Shown: positions 1 through 8,591 of the stretch, in pieces
How positions within the stretch are numbered: the stretch's first letter is position 1
Layout of the letters: every line of letters starts with the position of its first letter
Source: Euryarchaeota archaeon UBA433
GTDB taxonomy: Archaea > Thermoplasmatota > Poseidoniia > Poseidoniales > Poseidoniaceae
DNA length: 41,157 nt
Reading direction: 5' to 3'
Assembly: GCA_002495535.1 (NCBI GenBank)
Contig: DAFX01000017.1
Location: 1 to 41,157 of the forward strand
Notes under the pieces: model-generated
Seen by the model: the letters and a program-made list of their open reading frames with translations, nothing else
Told to the model about the DNA's origin: nothing
Databases searched by the model: none
Made by a program: the position numbers and the translations under genes

Positions 1-3000
1 GTCGGAGCAGACAACATCACTATCTCGGACAACACGTTCAACGATGGTGGAGAAATCGCTGATATCTGGGCATACACCAACGGTGACGCAGATTTCGCAA
101 CCATCTCTGGTAACACCTTCAACTCCGGTGACACCAGCAATGGAGCAATTGCGTTCTACCCAGGTAACCACGAAGGTGCAGTCATCACTGACAACACCAT
201 CAACACGCTTGCCAACGGTATCTACATGGTGAACGCCCTTGACTTCGAAGTCTCGGACAACACCATCAACGGTAACGGCGATGCAGCTCACGCTGGAATC
301 GACGTAAACGGTGGATACGGTGACGTGACTGGAAACACCTTGATTGACGCTGATGGCGGTATCGTTCTTGATTCAATGACGAACCCGCCAGCGCCAAGTA
401 CGTCCTTGTGTACGATCCGAGCGTACTCGTACAACTACGGACCTACAACCTGTGCAGTGTCACTTGCTGCTGGCAAGACCATGGCAGTCAACATCCAGAC
501 TGACTCGTGGGGCTATGAAGCAAGCATCACCATCGACAAGCCTGATGGTACTCAAGACGTATGGTCCACCAACACGTTCGCAAGCAACACTGCTTACGAG
601 CCACTGGTTACCTACTCTGATGCTGGAAACTACACGCTAACCCTCCGTGACTCCTATGGTGACGGTGGAACAGATGTCTTCATGGTTGAAGGCGGTTCAG
701 CTGGTGGATACACTGGCCCAACTGTCTCTGACAACACCATTGAATTGTCTGCTGGACGTGTTTCACCAAACGCTGTTGGTCTCCTTCTGGAAGACTGCAA
801 CGGCGTACAGATCAACACGGATACCAACACGGTGACCTTGTCTGACGGTGCAATGATCATCAGCAACTGTGACGTTGTCGATACCGGTTCTTCCTTCCAA
901 GGAGACGGAACCAGTTCGACCGTCGGTATCGATGCTGACGATCTCAACGGTGACTCCCTGACTCTATCCGGTACAACTGTGACCGGATACGAAACTGGTG
1001 TGACCAAGACCAGCGGTGAACTCTACCTCACCGGTGACGCATCCTTGACTGGTACCGCATACGGTGCCTACGTGGATGACGCCACTGTGAGCGCCATCAC
1101 CGCAAGCGTCGATGGTGGAACCACCGGTACCGGTCTGTACGTCATCGACTCCGATGACGTTTGGGTCTACCCAATGGACGCATCCGGTCTTGTTGGAATG
1201 TATGTCGAAAACTCTCCGTTCCGCTGGGACGGAGGTACGGTTGATGCAACCACTGCTCTCGAAGTCGTGGAAGCACAAGGAAGTGTTGAAAACATGACCT
1301 GGACCGCATCCGACAACCAAATCAACGCTGGTACAAACGCCTACGTCACATCGATCGGTAACACGATTGATGCATCGAAGTTGATTGTTGACTCGTCTGC
1401 AACCATTGATGAAGCCAACTTGTTCTCGATGACCTCGACTCACCTGACTGCTGCTCCTTCAAAGGAAGTCAGCATGCTCATCCAGTCGACTGACGGAACC
1501 CGTGCTTCCTATGTGTCCACAAGCTTCCAGCCTGAAGTGATGAACGTCGACGGCTCGGACGCTGACTGGAACGGTGGAAACGAGCTCAACCCATCTGGCT
1601 ATGCAATGCCTGGTAAGATGAGTGGAGACGGTACCAACGACATGATGGTGACCTACATCGAAGGAGATGACCTCTACATCGGTTTGACTGGTGAAGACCT
1701 CTCCACGAGCGATCTGCTCATCTACCTCAGCGTGGATGGAGCAGGAAGCAGCACAGGATACAACCTCGGTGGAGCACACTCCTTGCCGTTCCAAGCCAAC
1801 TACGTGCTTTGGGCCGACAGTGAGTCTTCCTACGGCCTGTACAGCTACGGTTTCCTCGGATGGGGCCCAACCTCACTCAGCAACGCTGTAGTGGATGTTG
1901 ACTTCTCCGGCAACTTGGCAGAAATCGCTATCCCATTCTCTCGAATGGGCGGCACCCCTGCACAAATTGACATCGTGGCCATCGTCCAAGGCGAAAACAC
2001 CGCCGATGTGAGTACGGTTCACCCAACGCAAACCATCGACAGTGCAAACACCCTGCAATCGTTCACTGAGTACATGACCGTCGAGCTCACGCACGACGAT
2101 CTTGCATCCGGTGCAATCTCTGACGAAGTGCTTGTGTACCGCTCCTACAAGGGCAGCAACACACCAAGCGTCGCTAAGAACTACGATGTTATGATCAAGA
2201 CCGAAGCTGACTGTGCCTACGACTGGGCTACAACAGAAGACGTCTCGCTCGCTACCAACGTGAACTTGAACATGGACATGGCTCGTGCCTGCCCTGAAAT
2301 CCAAGCTTCGTTGGCTGACATCGTTGTTGACGAAGACTCTGGCGCATACACCTTCAGCTTGACCAACATGGCTGACGACGTGCAAGACGAAGAAGCGAAC
2401 CTTGACTGGGTCTCCACCTCCGGAAACATCGTTGCATACGACGATGTCCTCGTAGATTGGGCTCAAAACGGACACGCAGTGACCATCACTCCAATGGACG
2501 ACCAATTCGGTACCATGTCCTACGAGTTCACGGTGACTGACAGCAACGGTTTGACCGACACCAAGAACATCTCGTTCGAGGTCCTGAACGTCAACGACGC
2601 TCCAGTGATCTGCAACGTCTTGGAAACTGACTGCCGACCGATCTTTGCTGCTGACGACACCTTCACCAACATCTTGCCAGAAGGCTTCGGCGTTCACAGC
2701 AAGTTCCTCGGTAACGTGTCGAACGCATCGACGTCCTACATCCGTGACATGGCTAACGAGCAATCGCCTGACCGCCAAGTCTACGATTGGGACGCAAGCG
2801 TGCCTAACGACTGTATTGCATTCGGTGTTGAAGTCAACGAACTGAACACCTTGGTCATCACCGAGAACACAAACAACGAACTCGGTGGTAGCTGTACGGT
2901 GACCCTCACCTTGTCTGACGATGCTACACTTAACAGTGATGCGACTCCTTACGAAGTTGACTTCTCAGTTGCTCCAGTAAACGACGCACCTGTTATCCCA

Positions 3001-4779
3001 GCATGGGACCGACAGAACGGTACGGTCATGGAAGCCGCTAACGGCTCCATCCCTGCAGCACCATGGCAGATCAGTTTGATGGAAGACGATACGTCCTCAG
3101 AGAACTTGACCTACGACCTCAGCTCAGTGATGACAGATGTCGACCACGAACTTTCTGACCTTACCTGGACCGTTGAATCGACCAGTCAGTGCACATACAC
3201 GAACTACTTCACCACGACCATCGTTGGTGACCAACTCGTGTTCACACTGATTCCAGATGCAACGACCAACGCTAAGGATTGGGAAATTGACTACCTCAAC
3301 GACAACGGTATCCACCAGATCGGTCCATCCGGATCCGAGTTCTGTAAGATCCGCTTGGTGCTCGAGGATACTGCAACCGCCCCAAGTTACGTGCCTAACT
3401 ACGTTACATCAGTGCTAAACTCAGATTTCGGCCCTGATGAACAACTGGCACCATATCTGCAAGGACAAGATGACATCGAAATCGGTGTCCGAGTCGAAAA
3501 CGTTCGTGAGCAAGTCGCTGATTACTACCTAGACAGCGTCTCCGGCTTCAACTTCAACGGCGTGACCAACATCATGACCGGCACCTACGTGCCAGTTACG
3601 GTGCAGGTTGGCGCTGGTGGCGATGAAGGACCGTTCACCTACGATCACATGCTAGCCGTGACCTTCCACACTGATGGTCACCAAGAAGACGAGCCAACTC
3701 GATACTACACTGTCCCATCCTATGGAACAACTGTGGCCTTCGACGAAATGGTTTACATCACCAAGGACACCACCAACGTGTGGGTCGAAATGGATGTTGT
3801 GACCTGCTTGAACGACCCATGTGACTTGACTGCAGCAGTCTCTGACCGCTTCCAGACCGACGACCCAGCTTCCCACCGTGCCAACAACAACGGCATCCAG
3901 GGCGCTGACTGGTCCAAGCCTGGACAGTACGGTAGCAACGCTACTCAGACCTCAGAACGCCGACCACTTCTCGAAGACAGCAACTGGTGTAACAACCGAA
4001 TGACTTCGCTCGAGATTGGTTCGATCTGTAACCACGCCAACCAACCACCTGGTACCTTCGAGGCTACCGCACAGTCGCTACCAAGCGTCGTGCGAACCAT
4101 CGGAGCCAGCTCGGTCCCATCCTTTGCACCAAGCATCGTTATGGTCAGCCTCACCGGTCTCTTCGTGAGCGCACTTGCCTTCTCCAGCCGCCGTGCTGAT
4201 GATGAAGAAGAAGTCGCTACCGTGACCATGGCTGATGACGATGCAGCAGTGAGCCCAGTGATTGCAACCATCCTGATGGTTGCTATCACCGTCGTGCTCT
4301 CTGGTGTGATCTACGTTTGGGCTAGCAGTCTCGCTGAAACTGACGTCAAGGGTGTCCCACGGGTCACCTTCGACATCGAGGACATCGACGGCTTCGACGC
4401 TGACACAGGCCACTGGCGAATTACAGTGCAGTCCTCTGAGACTGACTTGGCAACACAAGCGGTTGTTCTCCGAGTGATCTACACCGATGGCGATGGTAAC
4501 ACAGCGATCGATGAAGCTAACTTGGCGGACACCAATGGTGTATACGGGTTCAACCCCGACAATAGTGATGCATTCATCACCTTTGTCGACCAGGTGAACA
4601 AGGAAGGAACCGATTCGGTTTCGACCTTCAACACCGGTGACACCATCTTTGTGCGAACCCACGCCCCTGACGGCACGCCTCTTGAGGACGTGACAATCAC
4701 TCTATCCTACGCTCCAAGCGTGGGTCAAGGAGCGCTCCTGCGCACCTGGAGTGGCTTGTCCTACGACGTCAAGGCTTGA
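1..4779 (+). CDS. Giant surface adhesin with parallel beta-helix, Ig-like domains and a C-terminal type IV pilin domain (5' partial)
   Basis: The frame is open from the first base, so the N-terminus lies outside the window; 1592 residues are visible. The first 450 or so residues carry spaced repeats such as SDNTF, SGNTF and TDNTI, typical of right-handed parallel beta-helix (pectate-lyase-like) surface proteins. A beta-sandwich with a DSYGDGG motif is embedded near residues 160-225. A CBM9/DOMON-like domain (about residues 510-680) and cadherin-type Ig domains with NDAPVI signatures follow. Near the end a membrane segment (about 4129-4185) is followed by SSRR, an acidic linker, and then an archaeal pilin N-domain starting AAVSPVIATILMV (4243-4330) with a roughly 140-residue globular tail. 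Codon use strongly favours C-ending codons compared with neighbours, suggesting high expression. Expected location is outside the cell, anchored in the membrane. Domain assignments are from motif recognition only. Confidence 0.85.
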   Translation, partial: VGADNITISDNTFNDGGEIADIWAYTNGDADFATISGNTFNSGDTSNGAIAFYPGNHEGAVITDNTINTLANGIYMVNALDFEVSDNTINGNGDAAHAGIDVNGGYGDVTGNTLIDADGGIVLDSMTNPPAPSTSLCTIRAYSYNYGPTTCAVSLAAGKTMAVNIQTDSWGYEASITIDKPDGTQDVWSTNTFASNTAYEPLVTYSDAGNYTLTLRDSYGDGGTDVFMVEGGSAGGYTGPTVSDNTIELSAGRVSPNAVGLLLEDCNGVQINTDTNTVTLSDGAMIISNCDVVDTGSSFQGDGTSSTVGIDADDLNGDSLTLSGTTVTGYETGVTKTSGELYLTGDASLTGTAYGAYVDDATVSAITASVDGGTTGTGLYVIDSDDVWVYPMDASGLVGMYVENSPFRWDGGTVDATTALEVVEAQGSVENMTWTASDNQINAGTNAYVTSIGNTIDASKLIVDSSATIDEANLFSMTSTHLTAAPSKEVSMLIQSTDGTRASYVSTSFQPEVMNVDGSDADWNGGNELNPSGYAMPGKMSGDGTNDMMVTYIEGDDLYIGLTGEDLSTSDLLIYLSVDGAGSSTGYNLGGAHSLPFQANYVLWADSESSYGLYSYGFLGWGPTSLSNAVVDVDFSGNLAEIAIPFSRMGGTPAQIDIVAIVQGENTADVSTVHPTQTIDSANTLQSFTEYMTVELTHDDLASGAISDEVLVYRSYKGSNTPSVAKNYDVMIKTEADCAYDWATTEDVSLATNVNLNMDMARACPEIQASLADIVVDEDSGAYTFSLTNMADDVQDEEANLDWVSTSGNIVAYDDVLVDWAQNGHAVTITPMDDQFGTMSYEFTVTDSNGLTDTKNISFEVLNVNDAPVICNVLETDCRPIFAADDTFTNILPEGFGVHSKFLGNVSNASTSYIRDMANEQSPDRQVYDWDASVPNDCIAFGVEVNELNTLVITENTNNELGGSCTVTLTLSDDATLNSDATPYEVDFSVAPVNDAPVIPAWDRQNGTVMEAANGSIPAAPWQISLMEDDTSSENLTYDLSSVMTDVDHELSDLTWTVESTSQCTYTNYFTTTIVGDQLVFTLIPDATTNAKDWEIDYLNDNGIHQIGPSGSEFCKIRLVLEDTATAPSYVPNYVTSVLNSDFGPDEQLAPYLQGQDDIEIGVRVENVREQVADYYLDSVSGFNFNGVTNIMTGTYVPVTVQVGAGGDEGPFTYDHMLAVTFHTDGHQEDEPTRYYTVPSYGTTVAFDEMVYITKDTTNVWVEMDVVTCLNDPCDLTAAVSDRFQTDDPASHRANNNGIQGADWSKPGQYGSNATQTSERRPLLEDSNWCNNRMTSLEIGSICNHANQPPGTFEATAQSLPSVVRTIGASSVPSFAPSIVMVSLTGLFVSALAFSSRRADDEEEVATVTMADDDAAVSPVIATILMVAITVVLSGVIYVWASSLAETDVKGVPRVTFDIEDIDGFDADTGHWRITVQSSETDLATQAVVLRVIYTDGDGNTAIDEANLADTNGVYGFNPDNSDAFITFVDQVNKEGTDSVSTFNTGDTIFVRTHAPDGTPLEDVTITLSYAPSVGQGALLRTWSGLSYDVKA

Positions 4780-4814
4780 GTTCTAAGCTAAACGTGAAGA
4801 CAACCAGACGCATT

Positions 4815-4932
4815 AGGGAAAGGGGCTTCGGTCCCTTTCCCTTCTGCCTCTCGACATCCCATTGATGGGATGATCCACCCTTGAGGTGGAAAGCCAGCCC
4901 GAACGCAGGGGGTTTCCGAAAGGGGCCCCCTG
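4815..4932 (+). other. Cluster of four RNA hairpins downstream of the adhesin gene
   Basis: Four inverted repeats lie in a row in the 246-base gap after the adhesin stop. Hairpin 1 (4815-4842) is a perfect 12-pair stem closed by a C(TTCG)G tetraloop. Hairpin 2 (4855-4872) has 7 pairs and a TTGA loop. Hairpin 3 (4874-4890) has 6 pairs and a CTTGA loop. Hairpin 4 (4906-4932) has a CAGGGGG/CCCCCTG stem. No convincing open frame occupies the gap. It may be a structured 3' UTR or mRNA stabiliser for a highly expressed transcript; that role is inference. Confidence 0.65.
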
Positions 4933-4955
4933 CCTTCGGACCCCCCCCTTTTTTT
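4906..4955 (+). terminator. Probable transcription terminator of the adhesin gene
   Basis: A G/C-rich hairpin (4906-4932) is followed by eight C (4941-4948) and seven T (4949-4955). The T tract on the coding strand suits archaeal T-rich termination. An alternative fold pairs AAAGGGG (4919-4925) with CCCCTTT (4945-4951), placing the T run directly after a stem, as in a bacterial intrinsic terminator. Confidence 0.55.
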
Positions 4956-5025
4956 CTCGCCTCCGGCACTTCTTTTTGTTCAACCATTTGCGAAGCCTTT
5001 CAAGGAAGACTGTTCTGCAACTTAC

Positions 5026-5712
5026 ATGGCACGCGAAGTGAAGGCGCAAGCGCTTACCAAAACCACGTGCGTGGTGTTCGATTGTGACGGTGTGCTGGTG
5101 GATGCAGTCAGTTCATGGCGGACATTGCACGATCATTTTGGCACCGATAACTCTGAGAACCTTCAACGGTTCATTCAGGGGGAAATCTCAGATGTTGAAT
5201 TCATGCGTTTGGACATTGCCAAGTGGAAATCAATCGAGGATCCGATCCACCGCGATGACCTCTTTCGTGCCTACGCTGGCGTCCAGTTGATGGCTGGGGC
5301 ACGCGAGTTGGTTCAACTGTTGCAAGATGCTGGGATCTTCGTCGCCATCGTGAGTGCGGGCGTGGATCTATTTGTTGCCTCGATAGCTGCTATGCTCAAA
5401 GTCGATGATTGGATCGCAAACGGATTTGAATTCAATGACGATGACACACTTGGCGATGAGGGTGTATGCCGTTTGCATGCCACAGGGAAAGGAGAAATCA
5501 TCGAAAAACTGTTGAGGATGAATGACCTTGATCCCTCTGGCTGTGTGAGTGTTGGGGATTCAGAGATGGATCTCTCAATGCTCATTGATGGAGGCCATTT
5601 CATTGGTTTTAATCCAACTAGGGACTCTTCAAAAGGCGCATTCGAAGATGCAGGTGTTCCGATCGTCATCGGAAAAAACCTCATGGACATCGCACCGCTG
5701 CTCGGCGTTTGA
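5026..5712 (+). CDS. HAD-superfamily phosphatase, phosphoserine-phosphatase-like
   Basis: The 228-residue protein carries all four HAD motifs: FDCDGV with nucleophile Asp19 and Asp21, Ser110 in IVSAG, Lys155 in TGKGE, and GDSEMD (Asp178, Asp182). The layout, with a helical cap between motifs I and II, matches the SerB-like HAD-IB phosphatases, which remove phosphate from small metabolites such as phosphoserine; the real substrate cannot be read from sequence. It should be cytosolic. Translation starts at the ATG after the hairpin and T-tract region, with no clear Shine-Dalgarno, so a leaderless or short-leader mRNA is possible. It ends six bases before the convergent polB gene. No serine-synthesis partner is nearby, so SerB itself is only one option. 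Confidence 0.8.
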   Translation: MAREVKAQALTKTTCVVFDCDGVLVDAVSSWRTLHDHFGTDNSENLQRFIQGEISDVEFMRLDIAKWKSIEDPIHRDDLFRAYAGVQLMAGARELVQLLQDAGIFVAIVSAGVDLFVASIAAMLKVDDWIANGFEFNDDDTLGDEGVCRLHATGKGEIIEKLLRMNDLDPSGCVSVGDSEMDLSMLIDGGHFIGFNPTRDSSKGAFEDAGVPIVIGKNLMDIAPLLGV

Positions 5713-5718
5713 ACTGAA

Positions 5719-7434
5719 TCAAGCAAAGGGTATCGCCGTAGTTGCGTGGCTTTTCAAATTCACAATGGTGAGCATACACGGTTTGGGTTGGAAGCCCAGC
5801 ATTCGCTGGTAAGAAGTTTGATCCTGCCAGGTGCTTGAGCAAATCAAGGTCGTTCCTTTGTAATCAATGCAGGCATGGCCATGGACGTGACCGGTCACAA
5901 ATATGTCGGGGACTTCTCGAATCACAAGTCCATCTTCAGGTTCTGGGGATAATGGAGTTTTACCCCCCCATTGTGGGGCAAGATGCCTTCTTCTTAGCAT
6001 TTGACGCATCGCTTCGACAGGATCTGCGTAGGTGACCGTTCGAAGTCCAGCAACAAAATCGTCAATTGATTTTCCGTGGTATGAGAGAAGTCGAACACCG
6101 TGCAGGGAAAAATCACATGGGTTGCCGACGAATGTGGTCGTGTTGTAATCCTGCTGTATGTCCTTTTCAAAGGTAGGCTGGGGCTCTGCTGGGCGCACAG
6201 CATCGTGGTTGCCGGGCAGCATCACGCACTCTACCCAATCAGGGAGCAGTTCCAAGAGCCGTGCGAATTCCTGGTATTGGCCGAACAAATCTGGGATTGA
6301 AAGTTCGCTGTCTTGGCCCGGATAGATTCCAACACCATCGACACAATCTCCGGAGAGAATGAGGTATTTGATGGTCTTCGCCAGTGGATCGGTGTGGAAC
6401 CACCGGACCATTTTGTGCCATTGTGCTTCTAGGAACGTCTTTGACCCAACGTGAATATCGGACAAAAACGCTACACTCACTCCGTGCTCAGATGAGGCTT
6501 TTGTGTGACGGTCCTTCATCGGAAAGTGCAAATCATCAACGTAGAACATATCACCTGTCTGGCTAAATGTGCCTGACACACCTAAGACATCATCAGGCAT
6601 TAATCCCGCTTCTAATATTTGTTCATGGGCGCGGTCGCGGTCATCGCCTTTGCGTTTTGTCAACAAGCAGACAAGTTCTCCAGTTTCATCTTCAAGGCTC
6701 CATATCAAGTGGCCATTCTTTGTGTATCTTGGTTCGTTGACCAGCCCAATGGCAACCGCCTTGTTCTCGTAGCCTTGGTAGCGACTGCTTTCTGCATGGA
6801 GCCTGGCAATTTCAGTTGGTGTTCGTGGTAGGCGAGAGTTTTGGATAATCATTTTTCGAATGCTTTGCAGACGGTCACTAAAGCACGAGGTGATGTCGCT
6901 CATTTTCCCTTCTGTTGTGCTGTTACCAGTGATGTCATAGTGGACCAAAATATCCTTTGGTGCATCAGATGCTTGTTCACTGAAGTCGCTTTCTTTCCAA
7001 TCCGGTAGATTGTTTCTGAATTGGATATCGAGCGGTTCTGGCTCAGCAATCGGCGCAATGGTTCGTCCAAGATCAGAGGATGGTGCCACTTTGGTTGTGT
7101 TTTCAATCAATCCTGAGGTAAGTGATTGTGTGGGTGTGTGATTTTGAGTTGCCAGCATTCGTTGTTTACCATTCCACACTGCGAGCATGTCTTCAAGAAT
7201 TTCATTGGTGAGAAATCCACGCTCAAAGCCTACTGCTTCGGCACAATCCAGAACGCCCACAAGATCTTCAACATCCAACAATGCTTGGCGAACCGATGCC
7301 GTGGGGACGATGCTCCTTTGTCGAAGGAGGGGGAGGATCTCTTCCCAAGGCGCACCCATAGTTACGAGGTAGCGCGACCCCTCCAAAAGCACACCGGTGA
7401 GGGTTGGAAGCGAAAGTGAATGTGACTTCACCAT
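5719..7434 (-). CDS. polB: DNA polymerase D small subunit (DP1), exonuclease subunit
   Basis: This is the 571-residue small subunit of the euryarchaeal replicative D-family DNA polymerase. The C-terminal half is a calcineurin-like phosphoesterase with intact metal motifs: DIHVG (326-330), GDCVDG (362-367), PGNHD (407-411), the YHGKS motif (about 452-456) and GHVHGH (515-520), so the Mre11-like 3'-5' proofreading exonuclease should be active. An OB-fold lies around residues 220-305. The first 90 residues look like the DP1 N-terminal helical domain, and residues 95-180 are a poorly conserved linker. The start ATG lies inside the end of pncC (7-base overlap), so the two are probably co-transcribed and coupled. 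The large catalytic subunit DP2 is not in the window. Confidence 0.95.
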   Translation of the reverse strand: MVKSHSLSLPTLTGVLLEGSRYLVTMGAPWEEILPLLRQRSIVPTASVRQALLDVEDLVGVLDCAEAVGFERGFLTNEILEDMLAVWNGKQRMLATQNHTPTQSLTSGLIENTTKVAPSSDLGRTIAPIAEPEPLDIQFRNNLPDWKESDFSEQASDAPKDILVHYDITGNSTTEGKMSDITSCFSDRLQSIRKMIIQNSRLPRTPTEIARLHAESSRYQGYENKAVAIGLVNEPRYTKNGHLIWSLEDETGELVCLLTKRKGDDRDRAHEQILEAGLMPDDVLGVSGTFSQTGDMFYVDDLHFPMKDRHTKASSEHGVSVAFLSDIHVGSKTFLEAQWHKMVRWFHTDPLAKTIKYLILSGDCVDGVGIYPGQDSELSIPDLFGQYQEFARLLELLPDWVECVMLPGNHDAVRPAEPQPTFEKDIQQDYNTTTFVGNPCDFSLHGVRLLSYHGKSIDDFVAGLRTVTYADPVEAMRQMLRRRHLAPQWGGKTPLSPEPEDGLVIREVPDIFVTGHVHGHACIDYKGTTLICSSTWQDQTSYQRMLGFQPKPCMLTIVNLKSHATTAIPFA

Positions 7435-8114
7435 TCAATGTCAGAATCCAAGGCATCTTCCTGCCCAGGGCCGTCTTTACTACCGTCCCATTCGTCATCC
7501 TTCCAAGGGGTTTCTTCTCGTGCAGCAGCGTCTCTTTTCACCCTCTCAATCTCAAATTGCGCCTTAGCAATTGCTTCTTGCTTGAGAGCTTCTTCCTTTT
7601 CACGTTCAGTCTGTTCCTGCAGTTCCATAGCGATATCCCAGCGCCGAATTGCGGTAAGGAGTGCAAAGTGAACAAAGGCAATTTTATTTTCAGCCCTGTT
7701 CCCACCAATTTGAGTTGATTCTGCGTTCGCCCAAGTGGATGATGCTATGCCAACATACACCGTACCGACTTTCTTTTTGGTTCCGTCATTGGACGGTCCA
7801 GCGATGCCTGTGATCGAAATGGCTATGCTTGCATTTGCCCGTTCTCTGGCGCCCTTAGCCATCGCAATTGCAACCTCGGCCGAGACCGCTCCTTTTTTTT
7901 GCAAAAGTTCTGGAGACACCCCCAATTCCCTTACTTTGGCTTCGTTTGAGTATGTGACCCATGATTGATTGAACCATTGAGAGGCACCAGCAATGTCTGT
8001 GAATGCACTTGAAAGCAATCCACCAGTACAGGATTCTGCAACGGTGATGGTGTGACCACCTTCCTTGAGGCGGCGCACGAGGCGGGCAGCAGCCGCTTGG
8101 ACATCTTCATCCAT
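7428..8114 (-). CDS. pncC: CinA C-terminal domain protein, probable nicotinamide-nucleotide amidase
   Basis: Residues 1-160 match the stand-alone CinA C-terminal domain: TVAESCTGG (24-32) with the probable catalytic Ser28, the TYSN motif, and SITGIAGP (100-107) followed by VGTVYVG. The family deamidates nicotinamide mononucleotide to nicotinate mononucleotide in pyridine nucleotide salvage. The glycine-rich stretch after GIAGP reads SNDGTKKK, and the usual GDR motif is GNR, so substrate preference could differ. Residues 163-228 are extra: a charged helix likely to form a coiled coil, then an acidic tail ending DSDIEW. The gene is upstream of polB and overlaps it by 7 bases. The start ATG at 8114 leaves 81 bases to the divergent tRNA-Val. 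Confidence 0.85.
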   Translation of the reverse strand: MDEDVQAAAARLVRRLKEGGHTITVAESCTGGLLSSAFTDIAGASQWFNQSWVTYSNEAKVRELGVSPELLQKKGAVSAEVAIAMAKGARERANASIAISITGIAGPSNDGTKKKVGTVYVGIASSTWANAESTQIGGNRAENKIAFVHFALLTAIRRWDIAMELQEQTEREKEEALKQEAIAKAQFEIERVKRDAAAREETPWKDDEWDGSKDGPGQEDALDSDIEW

Positions 8115-8195
8115 GCAAATTGATGGCGCGGCTCATCGCCTTTGAGGTTAACCCTCGTGCAATGGCTTCAAGAACTGGGGCTCACAGGGCCGGTT

Positions 8196-8268
8196 GGGTC
8201 TGTGGTCTAGTGGTTATGACACCGCCCTTACACGGCGTTGATCGAGGGTTCAAATCCCTCCAGACCCA
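8196..8268 (+). tRNA. tRNA-Val (anticodon TAC)
   Basis: The cloverleaf folds fully: acceptor GGGTCTG/CAGACCC (perfect, 8196-8202 and 8261-8267), a three-to-four-pair D arm, anticodon loop CTTACAC giving TAC, T arm GAGGG/CCCTC with loop TTCAAAT, and discriminator A at 8268. There is no encoded CCA and no intron. The outermost anticodon-stem pair is a C-T mismatch (position 27 with 43). The gene is divergent from pncC and convergent with the orphan gene ending at 8270. Confidence 0.95.
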
Positions 8269-8269
8269 T

Positions 8270-8578
8270 TCACCAAAGATGTTCTGTGATGCCTTGTTGT
8301 GACCCGGCGATGACTTTGGTAATACCCGATGCTTTTCGAAATGATTCCGCCTCAGTTTGCGACCCATCAATCAAAATGCAATGCACCGCCCGTTGCCATA
8401 AACCAGGTGCAGGGGGTGAGCCTCTATGGTCGACCGCTACAAGAATGTCATCCAGCTCTGTGAACATCAACAATGTCGTCGAACTTGGGACTTCTTCTGC
8501 ATTAAGAACCAACCAGCGCGCACCAGCCATTGCCTCTCTTGGCGATGGTCCCAATTCTGAAGCGTAGACAATTTTCAT
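8270..8578 (-). CDS. Conserved-looking hypothetical protein in the pelota operon
   Basis: The 102-residue product is not recognised. It starts MKIVYASELGPSP, has alternating hydrophobic strands (WLVLNAEEV, DDILVAVDHRG, HCILIDGS, ITKVIAG) and no membrane segment, so a small cytosolic alpha/beta fold is likely. It is a real gene on context: a strong GTGAGGT Shine-Dalgarno (8585-8591) lies six bases before the ATG and overlaps the pelota stop, giving a nine-base gap and probable coupling. Its stop is one base from the end of the convergent tRNA-Val. A role linked to ribosome rescue or tRNA is only guilt by association. Confidence 0.7.
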   Translation of the reverse strand: MKIVYASELGPSPREAMAGARWLVLNAEEVPSSTTLLMFTELDDILVAVDHRGSPPAPGLWQRAVHCILIDGSQTEAESFRKASGITKVIAGSQQGITEHLW

Positions 8579-8584
8579 GGTGCA

Positions 8585-8591
8585 ACCTCAC
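8585..8591 (-). promoter_or_regulatory. Shine-Dalgarno site of the 102-codon orphan
   Basis: GTGAGGT on the minus strand is six bases before the ATG at 8578. It lies partly inside the last codon of pelota, so ribosomes finishing pelota could reinitiate here. Confidence 0.6.

Noticed and set aside
1873..2778. 301-codon minus-strand open frame opposite the adhesin
   Set aside because: It is a shadow of the strongly C-biased codon use of the adhesin gene; composition is unnatural and there is no ribosome site.
4881..5087. 68-codon frame through the hairpin cluster
   Set aside because: The translation is a Gly/Pro/Phe-rich product of the G/C hairpins and C/T tract and overlaps the HAD gene start.
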